In this document: piece by piece, positions 1-12,800 of the stretch | How the letters are laid out: every line of letters begins with the position of its first letter | How positions within the stretch are numbered: the first letter of the stretch is position 1 | DNA from: Trema orientale | Lineage: Eukaryota; Streptophyta; Magnoliopsida; Rosales; Cannabaceae | NCBI GenBank assembly: GCA_002914845.1 | Contig: JXTC01000194.1 | Span: 335,233-399,232 of the forward strand | Reading direction: 5' to 3' | Length of the DNA: 64,000 nt | Notes under the pieces: generated by a model | Database searches by the model: none | What the model was told of the DNA's origin: nothing | Seen by the model: the letters and a program-made list of their open reading frames with translations, nothing else | Program-made: the position numbers and the translations under genes

Positions 1-284
1 GAACATACTTTCTTCCAAAACACATCCTAATGGCCTGAGCGAGAGCTGATATCCATGGGATAAACACTCATCTATCCTAAGTATGGCCAAAGTGACCAGT
101 AAATCTAGTAAAGAGATCAGTTGTTAAATCACACAATGGGGATAAAGAATATCAAACTATGCAGTTTTGTAGCTCTGTCTGTCTCTAGCTACCTAATTGC
201 CTGTCTGCTAGCTGTTTGTGAAACCACAAACCTAATTCAAGATGCGAAAAAAACACATGGCTGCATGTAAAGCCAGCTTGCCGA

Positions 285-2362
285 TCATCTAGCAGCAACT
301 GTGTCAGTCCTAGTGCTCGATTCTAACAACAGATGAAGCTTAGCTTCCGGATTAGACTTTTCGTGGGTGTTGCAATCTAGTAAATTTTCAGTATTATTTG
401 GTAGGGCCAAATCAGCTTCAACCTTACCTGAAACTCTCTCTCCTTCCTGAGATACCACCCCACATCCCAGCTTCTCCTGCAAGTTCAAACACAGTTTAAC
501 AAAGGAGAAGCTCAGTGAAATAAAGCCTGGAAGAACTAGCAAGGAAACACATGCATCTGCACAAAAACCTGAACCAAAAGACTGGCTAGTCGCGAGCACA
601 TAGACAGCTTACTAAATATATTGTCATCAAATGGTCAACCATTGGCAAAACAGACAAGCATATTACGAGGAAGTACCATTAGTGCAGCGTTTTCAAGTCT
701 CAATTTTTCTGAATCGTCTTTCAGTTGTCCCAATTCGGACTTAAGGGACATATTCTCCAAATTCAAGGATTCCCACGTGCTCACCAGTTCCTCAAATTCG
801 GCCTGCTTCCTCAACCTAGACCTCCTTGCAGATTCCCTGTTAGCCTGTTTCCTTCTCTCACGTTTCAAAAGCCTTTCGTCCTGATGAAACCAACATCAAG
901 ATGCATAACATAAATATATAGGATCACTGCCAATCTTTCAAGTGTTCTTATAATTCCAGCTCAGTCCAAAGTCACCAACTACTCAAAACAATGTTTGAGA
1001 ATAATTGTCCTGCAGGGTCTTAAGATTGGCTCTTTTTCAGCAAAGTCAGCCTCAAAAAATCTGAAGAAGTTCCAAATCTCTTTCATTAATCCCACAGCTT
1101 CAATTCAAACAAGTGAGTGTGTGATTATTCAAACAAACAAGCAGACAAGTGCTCAAGGTTCAAATCTATACAGTGCTTATCTTATTTCAATATGAAAAGA
1201 GGCATAACTGTTTGCATAAAAATAAGTAAGCAAAAAATAAGGTTTTAATTTTTACTTACCAGAGCCAAGCCATCAGAAGATGTCCCTGCCCCAGCAGAAG
1301 CAACACAATCAGAGGTATTTCCTGCTTTCTCACATGGGGATCCAACAAACCCAATAAAATTCATAGAAGGCATGGCATTGTCGGAGACATTAGAAGAAGT
1401 CTCATTTGCCTCCCCTTCAGTTGAAGAATTGACCCGAGCATGGACTTTCACGTCAATATCTGCCCAAGATAATTGATCAAACAAAATCAGTCAGCATGAA
1501 ATAATTGTCATATAGCTCATAATGTTTCCAAAAATATTTAGAACCAGAAGCATAATTAACATAATTCCTGACCAAGCAATCAAGTCAACCCAAAACCACA
1601 GAAACTGAATTTTTTTTCCAAATTGGAAAAAGGTGGGTGGGGATGGATGGAAGGCATGACACAAGAAGGTGACCGCTGAGGCTACTAATCCCTCCCAAAA
1701 TAAATGCAGACATCTTGTCCAAGAAATTTTCAACAACAGAAAATTATAAACTCAAGATAGAATCTACTGAGATTAAACTTCACCATACCACTGATTTGCT
1801 GGTTCTCAGTCCCATTAGTCCTTGGAGCTTTGTCTGCCTGCAAGATGAAGACCGCAATTATTTTAACTTTCATGATACACTATCATGTAGTCACCAAATA
1901 CATTTTTGAAAAAAAAAATCATGAAACGTGGAATTCTTACACCAGTGTTTCCATTACTTCCACCTGTCAGACCATCAATATCACGTTTCAATCTGCACGC
2001 AACATAAAAATCAGCATTTATTTTGATACGAACGTAAAGTAATTAGCTGGGAGCTTCTGAAGAAGGTATAATCTCAACTTTTGAAACAAGAACCACTGCA
2101 AGAATAAAGAGCATCTGCAGTCCTCAACTCTTCAACGTTTCCAAATTTATACTTTCCTCCCCAAAACACTTTCCTTCCCCGAGGAAAGACAAAAAAAGAA
2201 CGAAATAAACAAAGGAATCTTGGTAAGTAATATCTTTATGTATACGAACCCCGGTGATACATTAAGGACATTTCCTCCAGCATCACTTTTCGGGTTATCA
2301 TCTCCAACTGGCACTGGAAGCCCATCTGGACGTTTTAGCTTTTTTGTTAAGACTTGCTCCAT
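285..2362 (-). CDS. GBF-like bZIP transcription factor (group G type), short form
   Basis: Six coding exons on the minus strand: 2362-2250, 1992-1941, 1837-1789, 1459-1260, 880-677 and 476-285. All junctions are GT-AG and the phases close to 269 aa. The bZIP fills exon 5: basic region at residues 144-164 with the N-x7-R pair N152/R160, then leucines at 170, 177, 184, 191, 198 and 205, a perfect heptad series. The C-terminus carries AKLHLLLESS followed by RTDTVAA, the tail typical of G-box-binding factors (GBF/CPRF). It should bind ACGT-core G-boxes as a nuclear dimer. The start ATG is fixed by an in-frame TAA four codons upstream in the same exon. Oddity: group G members are usually 350-420 aa with a proline-rich MFMR N-terminus (YPDW, Pro/Gly/Tyr-rich), and none is present here. 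The bZIP assignment is sure; the subgroup rests on the zipper and tail. Confidence 0.85.
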
Positions 2363-3660
2363 TTTCTCCAATTAATCAACAGTTCCTCCGTGTTTGAAGG
2401 AGTAACCAGCAGCTTAGCGTCACTACAGCAAATATAAATTTCTTCTTAAAGCTTCATGTAATAAATGCTTTTTCCCAATAACAACTTGGCTAAATCAGTG
2501 AAGGAGCTAAAAGGGGGGGAAAAAAAAATTAACATCGACATGCTTCACTTTACTTGCACATCACTATTCTATAACACGATATTATGACAAATTTAAAATC
2601 TAGATAAAACATGAGCTTATATCTATGTTAGGCAATCATAATCAATGATTATAAATGGATAATTGATGGTTTCACACGTATATATCAGGTTAAAAGTCTT
2701 CATCGGAAAGTGGTGTTACGTTCATGCAAACAAAAGTACCAAAACTTTCACTTCCCTGTGGTGGAAGTAAAAACAAAGAGAAAGTTGCTATTTTTGTAAC
2801 AGTATTACCTAAGCTTTGGGTTTGAACTTCTCAAATTTCATTCTTCTGACCTCAATTATGAAGTTCATTCAACGTTAAACTCCAATGCCTTGACTTGAAA
2901 CACAGATCCGAGCAGGTTAGGCTTAAATTAATCGTAGGAGAATATCCGAAGAACCGACATTAGGAAAAACTTAAATCAACGTAGATAACAAGTAAAATCA
3001 CCGTCACTCCACAAGCTCCCTATAGCCAATAGGACTACCTAATGGAGGCTGAAGGTTGAACATAGTATGATCCTAACCCCATCTTGGGCAGGACTATTTC
3101 AAACCTAGAACAATACAACCTTAGACCCTTCCGGCAACTCGCTACGGGAAAACCCATCAAAACTTGGCCTTCTGGACAATAATTATTGCCTACATTCATA
3201 CAAATGAAAGAGTTTCCACATCAATACTTTCATTTACCCACCAAACATTTCTCTTTCTTTTCTTTTTTTTTTTATCTCTGAATTTCAAATTCATGGCTAG
3301 ACAGCCTTCTCCCTAATAGTAAACATCCCTAATTGTCTAAACCAAACCACAAAAAAAAAAAAAAAAAGCCTTAAATGTGTAACTTTAAGCTTCAGTTTAT
3401 GCACTTACAGAAAGCTTCAGAAAATCTCACCGAAATTATGAATAGATTCAGAAAAATCTCAAAATTTAGGGTTCGAATGGCTATAAAAAGTACGATCTAA
3501 AAGCGTAGCAAAATCAGATCGAGAAATTCAAGGTACCTGAAAGTTTGGAATCACCATTCGAGGAGCCCAGATACCCTAACCCTAATTCGATTTTTGCAGC
3601 ATCGGCTTAATCACTTTCGATTTCTGGAAATTGTTTTCAGTAATTGATGTCCGGAAGAGG
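2363..3660 (-). other. 5' leader of the bZIP gene with a 1.1-kb leader intron and two uORFs
   Basis: The leader appears split. A first non-coding exon ends at 3537 before a GTACCT donor, and the next exon begins at 2422 after a TTTGCTGTAG acceptor, 60 nt before the start codon. Two tiny upstream ORFs lie in the leader: 3602-3582 (MLQKSN, stop) and one beginning at 3557 (MVIPNFQ), whose stop codon is the first triplet after the splice junction (2422-2420). The transcription start near 3660 is inferred, not seen. The intron itself shows only AT-rich sequence. Confidence 0.55.
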
Positions 3661-4882
3661 ACAGGAGAAAGAGAACCGCCGATTCACGCGCCGCCGCGTG
3701 TGTTGCTTTTTTCTGTATGTACTCTCGCCCGCTCGCGCTACTGGTGGTGGCGTGCACGCAGGTATTGGGTTGTGATATGTGATAATCTGATTGGCCCAGA
3801 TTGCTGGTCACCCACCACAGCTTCTCGTTGTCCACGTGTCTCAACGTGATTTGGTACAAGTGAACTAGCGAAGTAGGCTCATCATCACCCGAACTTTTCC
3901 TCGTCACGCGGCTTGGGTTGGGGAACTCACCGGACCTGTCTGCAATTCGCATTTGGACCCTTTCTTTTTTTTTTTTTTTTTCTTTTCTTAAAAAGAAAAT
4001 AATAAAAAGGGTCGTGAGCCCTTTCCTATTTTTCTTATTTTATTTTATTGTCTTATTTTTGAAAGGGTTATCTTTTGATCTTCGTTAAAATTATTTGTTC
4101 AAAAACAAATTGTATAATATAATTGCCTTTCGTGTAAATAAAATTTGCCTTTTCAGTAAAACCTTCATTTCTTAGAGAAAAAAAAAAATAGTAGCAGTAT
4201 GAATCATTTTATAGGAGTAAATGTTAATAGGGCCATTTTATATCTTCAAAAAAAAAAAAAAAGAGCAAAACGGAGTTGTAAGAACAAGAATAGTGACTAA
4301 TGAGTTAATGGCCATAAATTGTCGTGCATTTCTGATTCCAAGACCTTAATTATTCAGCTTATACAATCAATTTCATTAGCATCCCTCCATGCAATTGAAC
4401 TACACAGGTATCAAACATCTTATCATTTTGCCTAAAAAGAATTTTAATTACCTTAAATTATTAACGGCTCAAATTTACAGTCAAAGAAACGTACACTAAG
4501 AGGCCATACAGGAAAAACCGAAAAAGGATGAAGTTATTATAATTCATCATTCCAAAAAATGATGGAACTTTTGGAATGAGTATTTGAGTATAGACTTTTC
4601 CGTATTTAGAGCCGGGAAAACGATACATTGCAAGACTCCAAAGTATCTTGGAGGGAAAATATGCTCCCCTGAATTTGGAGCAGCTTCTACAAGAATCCCG
4701 AACCGACCACATCATCTATGCTGACAAATCATCCTCGTGTATGAACACCAGGAAAACTCATTAAGGAGAACTGAACCTGTTACGTGGGATCAGAAGAGCA
4801 TAATGCATTCCTTGTATACCAATTACAAGTGCCTTTGACTTTGAGTTTGACGACTTCTTGTTAAGAATGTAAGATCACGTCG
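3661..4882. other. Intergenic: bZIP promoter and 3' region of the galactosyltransferase gene
   Basis: Both flanking genes are on the minus strand, so this interval serves as bZIP promoter (right of 3660) and galactosyltransferase 3' UTR (left of 4883). It has T- and A-runs at about 3963-3981 and 4248-4262. I see no other gene in it. Confidence 0.5.
3833..3838. promoter_or_regulatory. G-box (CACGTG) upstream of the bZIP gene
   Basis: A palindromic CACGTG in the context TCCACGTGTC lies roughly 170-230 bp upstream of the inferred 5' end of the minus-strand bZIP gene. It is a classic G-box/ABRE core, and G-boxes are the known target of GBF proteins, so autoregulation is a reasonable inference. 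A single 6-mer is weak evidence by itself. Confidence 0.5.
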
Positions 4883-7800
4883 TTACGCCTTTGCACATAT
4901 TGCTCCTGAAAAGCAAATAATTGTTTAAGGAAACGACGTATCAAGCTCTATAACGCCATCAATGTCCAGTTCTCTGAGTTGCCCCTTGAAGGAGATCATT
5001 GATAACATTTTCAACATTTTCATAATAAAGAATTTTGACTCTTTTTTTTTTAGGTTGTTGCTGTAGTTGTGAACCTGCGATTTACTTGTCTGTTTATCAT
5101 TCCTTCTCGTAAGAAATCGTGGATATACTCCGTGATGTAGTAATCCTAATCTCGACAAGGGATTTATAATAGTAAGGAACTAACAACCAAAAAAGGCAAT
5201 GACGTAAATCGACTGCTGTATATCTCCACTAAGTATCACGTGCAGACAACCCTCCCCGCCCCCAACCCTTTCCTTTTTTTTCTTTTTTTACTCCTCCCCA
5301 CTTGTTTTGTTAAGCTCACCACCTCATGAGAGCAAGTAGTCTTGTTCTCCCAAAGTTATATTTCTCTCTTTTTATTTGTTGGCATCCAAGAAAAGTGTGA
5401 AAAGGTTCCATCACCTGCAGATAACCTAGGTAGAACTTTGAAAAACAGAGAACCAACGAAAAATATAAACCAACCAACCTTTTGACTGAGATGAGCAGCA
5501 AAGCTTCTGTTCGTCGATGTGCTCAACATCAAGCCCAATAAACCATGATCCGGCACTGACATCATCATGAGCATATGTACGAAGTATAGGCCTAAAAGAA
5601 CAAGAGAAGACTGTCTCTCAATCCTGCTACTTGTGCTTGCATGATACGTAGTATCATATAGGAGGAGCAAGTAGGATAGAGAACTACCTGTTTATAGATA
5701 CATACTGAGCCAACGATCTAGAAATGGCATATATGTCGCCAGAGGCGTGTCTAAAATATCTGCATCAGAGGAGAAAAAGATCTAATTCTGAGCCAATTCA
5801 GAATTCTGTGCCAACCACCATTGTTGTTGATCCGAATACTTAAAAATTATTGCGAGGAAAATACAGCCCCATGCAGAAAGATTACAGCACTCCTAAAGCT
5901 AAGAATTTATGATGAAACAGTGACATACGCAATCAAGGTTACCCCTAAACAAAAACAGAATCATGATATGACACTCCTTCAACTACAGGAACAAAGAAAA
6001 ATAAAATAAAATGGGATTACTCACGATTTTGCATCACCAAACTTCCACCAGTCTGGCTCGTACCACTTGTTGTTCCTGTACAATTAAGACAGCGCAATAC
6101 ATCAAGTTTTATTGCATTGAAATAATTCACAGCCTCGAAAATATGTTAACAAACACAGAATGTTCAGCTAAACTCACGGCTCAGAGACAACTTGGCCTGA
6201 TTTCATACACCCAATATAGATATGATGCTTATCCAAATGAGCAGTCAAAATCGCTCCCAGGGAATCTGTAAAAACAAAGGAAAAGCAAATGCGCAGCTGG
6301 CTAAAAGATTTCCAGTACTGATATAAATAAAACAGCCAAGAATTTTACCTATGTCATTTTACTTGACGCACTTAATTATAACCTATCTTGTGATTAAAGA
6401 CAAAATATTCGAGCTCCAAGAAACATATTATGTGGGTAAGAAGGGTGGAACAAGATCCTTGTCTTAGTTGAGATTGCATATCCACCAACAGAAATTACCA
6501 GCAAACAACTTAAAAATGAATTGTACAAGAATTTGGCCATAAAATTGGGTTCATGCTATACAATATTTACTTGTGGCTAATAACATGTGCACATATTTGG
6601 ATCAATCCAGAAAATTATCAAAAACTACAGCAACTTTTGTAATGTGGTTGACATTTCAAGTGTAATTTTCTCAGGAAAAATTGCAACAAAAAGGGAGAGT
6701 AAATGAAGGATCCCTGCAGTCTTCCTTTGAAGAACAGTTCTTCCTGACAGGCCTAAAAGTTTTATACAGACAGATAAAATAAATTTAGGATGACAAAGAC
6801 AAATTGTCAAACTGGATTCTCCAATTCTATAAGGACTACATACCAATATTAACAAAAACATCATCATTGACCTTGACAAAAAACTCAGCATCCCATTTGT
6901 CTAAAGCGTGAACAAGGAATGACTTTATCTTTCTAGGATGCTCCTCAGGTGATTCCACTTGATCATCCTGTCAGAAAAACAAGAATCAGATATTGATCTA
7001 CTTATATATACTATTTCTTTGCTGCAATCTTTTGAAAAAATGGTTGACTGCCAATTCTAGGTTTTTAGATTTGCTATGCCCAATTATGTAGGATGGACAT
7101 AAATTTCAGTTGGATACTGCAAAGATGTGCATCTTATTAGTACTCGATGTAAGTTCAGATTATCAGTTCCCCATACATACGAACTTACATTTAAAAAAAT
7201 TAAAAAAAAAAAAAAAAACAAATAAATCCAACAAAATTGATACAAATTTTTTGTAAATCAACAAACATACAAGAACAAGGAAGTCATGGGTTTGCCTGTT
7301 TTCTCTGTCAATTTCAACGTCTAAACTGTCTCCACGATTTGCACTGCAAGATACAAAATTTAACTGAACAATGATCTCAAAGCAATTCTGGTTACAGTTC
7401 TAAATCTTCATTACAGACCTTCTTCCAATAAAAAACTTCACAATGATGCCCCTTTCATTTGCCAGCTTCTTTAAGGCTGATCCTACAAATAATGTATCTC
7501 GAAGTTAATATTATGATGGGAATAAAGTATGAAGAAGGAATAGCAATATATTCATGCGTTGTAGATGTAATAAAGAATATATGTCCAATGTGCAAATCTC
7601 TTGACCTAAAGAAAAACACTATTGATCTAGAAAATTAAACATCAGCTGAAAAGGAAATTTAATTCTCAGTCGAACATAAAAATTAAGTGATCTGCTACAC
7701 AGTACACAATGCGAATATTCATGGCGTGGTTAAAAGAATCAGACCAAAGATGGTCAAAATAAAAGTTCAGTTAATTGGTGAATAACAAAACTTCCAAATG

Positions 7801-9770
7801 AGAAGTGGATTACATAAGCCCATTACAGCGATGTTCCATGTAAGTTTCCAAATCAAGAAAGCCTGCCGAACAACTTCTTAAAGGATAACCATGGGTACCC
7901 CAGTTTGTTTTGCCCTATCTTGATTCATTCAATCCTATCCATGCAAGCAATTGGATATTGCTTCACCTATTAAACTATCCACACAATTTCTTCCACTGAT
8001 CAATGTTGGAGGGTGCCCTAAATCTTTAGATCAGCTTTCTTGTTCACTGTAGTAATACCTCTAGAGAATTCTCATAAAGATTAAACGTCCCGAAACAATT
8101 TAATTTCAAGACTAAAGGGACCAGTTCAAGTTTTTTTTTTTTCGCCTCCTTGTGTGTGGAACAACAAAGGTGGCAGAAATGATATACCCAGTAAACTTTC
8201 CGGGCATTGGCCATAATTTGCATTTAGAGAGTCTCTGAAAATGGCATGAATCATCATGTATTAAAAGGAATGAAACTCGAAAACAGTTACCAGTTGGCAT
8301 CCATGCCTTACGAATTGCATCTCTATTTTTCCTGTGCCCAAACGTTGTAATGATTCCTATTACCGCCAAAAGATTTTTCCTAGGACGAGTCTCATAATTT
8401 TTCGACAAGCTCTTTGGAATAAAGCCTTCCTGTCTCGCCGCAGCCAACTTCATTTCAAGGGCTGTTAACTTCCTCTGCTGTTCACTAGAAAATAAAAGTG
8501 TCACTGTCTTCCCATAATTATAAATTTTTGCATATGGTCCCATGATATCATAGCTAAAAACATTGAATTACCTGCAGGTTATTGTCTGCAGTGTATCATC
8601 AACTGAAATGACAGACCGACCCTGAGAAAAGACAATTTCATTATCAATAAAGTTTATATTATTCATTTCGTTAACTTACAATACTTCCAATCTCCAAATA
8701 TCGAATTGTATATACACAGAGGAAAAGCAGAATGGTGTAGGTCCAGAGTTTATAATTTGCGATCAACTTTACAAAAACATCATCAGGCACATACCACTCA
8801 TCAGTCACCACTCAATGTTGAGTATGCATAATACGGGTGGGAATCCAATCATTTGGGACTCTCAGTAAAATAGTCATAGACTCATATAACTGTTGTTAGT
8901 TTATAAGCTATTAAAAGATCCCATAACTGAATTAACCAATTATCTTTGTATAGCATTCGACTGCAGAAATTTCATTCAAGGAAACACCACCATAATCCCC
9001 CTGATACAGTACAACGGGGCCCATCAGCAAAACTCTCAAATGCCTATTACCCCAGATTGATTCTTATCCAAATAAACATCATAATGCGCCATAAAAATTC
9101 ACTACCTGAATATTTGATTTCCATCTCATTACAAATCTCTACATCAAACTGGCACCTCTCACTTCTCCACAAGGAGATGCTTTAAGGTATCTTAACCCAC
9201 AAGGAGTGCTTCAGTCAGATGCATCACAATCTCGGCCCTACGGCCGAGATTCCGTTAGAGAATAGCATTTCTCTGTAACCCACTATCCCATGTCTCAATT
9301 AAGATCAACTCATCTAAGTCTTAACCCAAACTATTTGTGGTTGCCTACATTCATCTAAGAAACAAATTATACTGCATTATCAAAGGAATTTAAATATGCA
9401 ACACAACATTCATGGCACTTGATCTCCACCCAGCAAAAATAAATAAATTAAATAAATAACTAAAAATAAAAAGATGTAAGAAAGAAGACTATTACCTGAG
9501 CAGTTCTTTGATCAAGCTCTTGAATCAAATAAGCTCTAACCTCTGCATCCTGCCATAGACTATCACAAAACCCACCCTCGTTAAGCAACAAGAAATCTAA
9601 TTAATTGTTCCAAATAACAAAATTGAATAAATAAAACAACTGAATAACGAGACTCACCGGCCGGCGACGTAAACCGTAGCCATGGCGGCGAACAAAGCCA
9701 GCAAAAGAGGCGAGATTCGTGACCGAGGAGTCGAACCAGATAGCCGAGTTTGCGAACTCCGTATATTCAT
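4883..9770 (-). CDS. Beta-1,3-galactosyltransferase, GT31 family, plant DUF4094-GalT type
   Basis: Twelve minus-strand exons: 9770-9658, 9559-9496, 8621-8572, 8484-8291, 7482-7419, 7343-7271, 6967-6844, 6265-6178, 6075-6025, 5759-5688, 5591-5479 and 4905-4883. Phases close to 342 aa. Residues about 20-37 (SPLLLALFAAMATVYVAG) form a Golgi type II signal anchor. The stem with DUF4094 follows, then the GT31 catalytic domain from about residue 110 (LLAVIGIITTFGHRKNRDAI). The metal/nucleotide-sugar motif is NDD at 220-222 in KVNDDVFVN. Later family blocks YIGCMKSGQVVSEP, WYEPDWWKFGD, YAHDDVSAGSWFIGLDVEH and the C-terminal GAICAKA are all present. It resembles the Arabidopsis B3GALT7-10 group and likely transfers galactose in beta-1,3 linkage to glycans or arabinogalactan proteins in the Golgi; the acceptor is unknown. 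The last coding exon is only 23 nt, found by its acceptor and the conserved GAIC tail. Confidence 0.88.
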
Positions 9771-9775
9771 TTCTA

Positions 9776-9778
<3 letters not shown>

Positions 9779-9815
<37 letters not shown>
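9779..9815. repeat. (TA)n microsatellite in the galactosyltransferase 5' leader
   Basis: About 37 bp of uninterrupted TA repeat ends 9 nt before the start codon at 9770 (minus strand). It should be transcribed as part of the leader. Such tracts are length-variable between individuals. Confidence 0.9.
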
Positions 9816-9817
<2 letters not shown>

Positions 9818-9899
9818 GCACAGAGAGCTGTTCAGTGACTTGAAGGCTCCCTGTGATTTCAGATCTGGAGAAAGCTCAAAGCCTTCGAAGCCGATAACG

Positions 9900-12800
9900 A
9901 ATGAATGAATGAATATAAATGCGGGTCGAGTCTTGTGTGAAGATGGAGTCTAACGAATTGAAAACTCGACGTGTAAGAAGAAGATGATGACCTTCTAACC
10001 GAATGCTCAGCTTAATTGGGAAAGTCGTTGGTGAGTCTACTTGGCGGCACTTTTTTTATTCTTTTTCTTTTTTTTTTAATCTATCTGTTTATCCATCTAT
10101 TATCAATTTTGAGGTTTTTTTTTTTTTTTTAACATTCAAAAAGCATATAATGAAATAGGACAAAATATAAATTATTTTATTAGATTAAAAACCTAAGAAT
10201 GAAAATGTGATGTCAACTTTTGATTTACGAAAAATGTCAATAGATATCCCGAAAATAAATAGATAAATACTTTAACTCTAATTTTTCCGATGAAATATGA
10301 ATGCTAAAACAACTAATAAAACTTGATCTCAACTAGACTAATAACAAAAATAACAGGTATTTACTTGAATATAATATACTTGAATATAATTTTTTTTCTT
10401 TATATGTTGTATAATTCATTATAATTATATTAGACAATTAATATTATTATATATTGGTTATAATTTTACAATATTCTATATACTCTCTACTAAAAATATA
10501 AAAAAATAATATAAATTATAACATACTAATTTTTTTTGGAAGGTGCAACGCACTAATTTAATACCAAATATATCAAATTTTCAAGTATCTTTAATATATT
10601 AAAAATGAGTTAAAAAGAATTTTTAGAAGGTTGAAAAACATTATGTAAGTTTCAAACTTCTTATCTTGATTTAAAGATTCTATACAGTACATTTATCAAG
10701 ATATTACAAATCTGGAATTATTTTTTTCTTTTATTTTTATGTGTCTGTTTGTTACTTAATGTTTTGATCTCTCCTTATTAACAACCCGTAATTTAGATTT
10801 TAGTTATCTAATAAGTTTAAATTAAACAATATTATAACATTTTATTTTTTTAATAAAAGAGAAGAAAATTGGCCATAGATTAAATTTTTTACCCAAAAAA
10901 AAACAAATTCTGATAATTTTTGATACTATGTAGATATTTTCACAAATATTATTGATATTCTCGGACATTATGGATATTTGTAGACATTATGGATATTTTG
11001 CGGACACTCCGGGAAGAAAATCTATCACCCTCTTTATCCATATCAAATATTCAAAATATGGATAATATGATAGAAATATTAACAATGTCATGGACATTTT
11101 CATCCTTGATTAGAATTTTTATTTTATGAAATTTTTTAAAATGTTAAAATTGCCTCGCATCTCAATTTCAGTTGAAAAAGATTAAAAAATGGAGGCGCGG
11201 TCGGGAATGGCAATCGAACATGTTCGACTATCATTAAAATAACATTCGACCGCGATCAACCTTCCGTGCCTAAAATTGAAAAACAAGGGGTCGAGATAGT
11301 CAAATCGGGATCGAACATGTCTTGAGATTTGTTAGAAAATAGAGTATTTAAGTAATTTTAGATGTGTGATGATAACAAATGTTAGTTTTGATCACATTTA
11401 TGGATGCGTCTGTTTTATCACTATGAAAATATTAATAAACCAATTAGGTGTAAATATCTTTTTTATGGTTCTAAAATTTTATTTATTTATATATGGTGGA
11501 TTGGATAGGATAAGATAAGGGTTAGGATTAGGATTATTTATCGTCATTCTATGTTTGATGCTAACTTAAAAGGGATAAATATTAATTTTCCCAAAATAAT
11601 CTTACTTGTATAAGATAACTTATTATATTCAAAAGTTCGGAATTATTAATCTCACACTTCAACATTAGTAGACCACATCCTAACTTAATCCCGCTTACTT
11701 TTGAATACTTTTTTTTTTAATATATAATTCTTTTTTAGGTTTCATTCAAGTAAAACTAAACTAAGATATTCATTTTACAAAAGTTAATATTTAAAACTAA
11801 TCTATAATAATTTTTCAAATTTATAAAGAAAATCATCTTAATCCGATTAAACACTACACCAAACACACAAGATTGTACTAAGCATATGTGATCTTAGTAT
11901 TCCATATAACAAAATGCATCATGGTACAAAGTTTATTTAATTTTATTTTAGGTTAAAAATAAGTATTATGGTGACACACGAAAATGGTGACGAAAATGGT
12001 GAACAAGGAGATCATGAATTCCAACATAAAATGAATATAAATACATTGACATGCAAAATTAGAATGGTTCAGCCGAATTTTAATGTCTATATCTACTGAG
12101 CCTCATATTTTGGTATAAGAAGAGTTACAAAAAATTATGCTGAAATATATTGAATTTAAGTGGCCTATTTTTTCTCCCTTATAATAAGACGGTTCATTAC
12201 AAGACGGTTGCATTAAGAGTTAAAAAGATCTTCTTTTATTTAAAAGATTTTTCAAGAAAATATAGATCCACCCTCCTTTTCAAGATCTTCTAATATTCTT
12301 AAGAATACTTTAAGATTCATACCATAAATTTGAGATTTATGTGGTTAGCAATCAAATTAGACATATGAAAAAAAAAAATGGTTAAATAGCTGCCCTACGA
12401 TTATTTTTGTAAACAAATAATATAATTACGCAATCTGTTAGGCTCTATCATTGCATCCAATTTCACATTATGTTTAGGCAAATGTCATGTCCCAAAGGTC
12501 ATAAACAACAATTTAGAACACGAAAAATAATAAAATAGTAAGCTTCGATTCATCATCTATCCCTAGTCAATATAATATATTTTTACTGTTGCGAAATAGT
12601 TTTCCCTCAGTTTCCTTTGAAAATACACCCAGCACGTAGATAACTTCCAAATATTATAATATCATTCAATGTTGTTAAATGACATTATTTAATAGTTTAT
12701 TAAAAATGACATTTTTCAAGTGACGCCCATGCTTCTGAAAATTATCTATCCTACGGGCACCAAAATAGAGATTACTCTGAGCACGGGTACTTGAGCATTA

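Noticed and set aside
3611-3952. 113-codon minus-strand reading frame over the bZIP promoter and leader
   Set aside because: Not similar to any family I recognise, lies across the inferred transcription start and leader, and low-complexity composition gives no support.
4461-4715. 84-codon minus-strand reading frame downstream of the galactosyltransferase
   Set aside because: Sits in the expected 3' UTR; sequence has no recognisable family features.
5316-5501. Possible alternative last exon of the galactosyltransferase
   Set aside because: The joined tail would replace the conserved GAIC end; exon 4905-4883 restores the family C-terminus in phase. Kept only as an alternative-splicing question.
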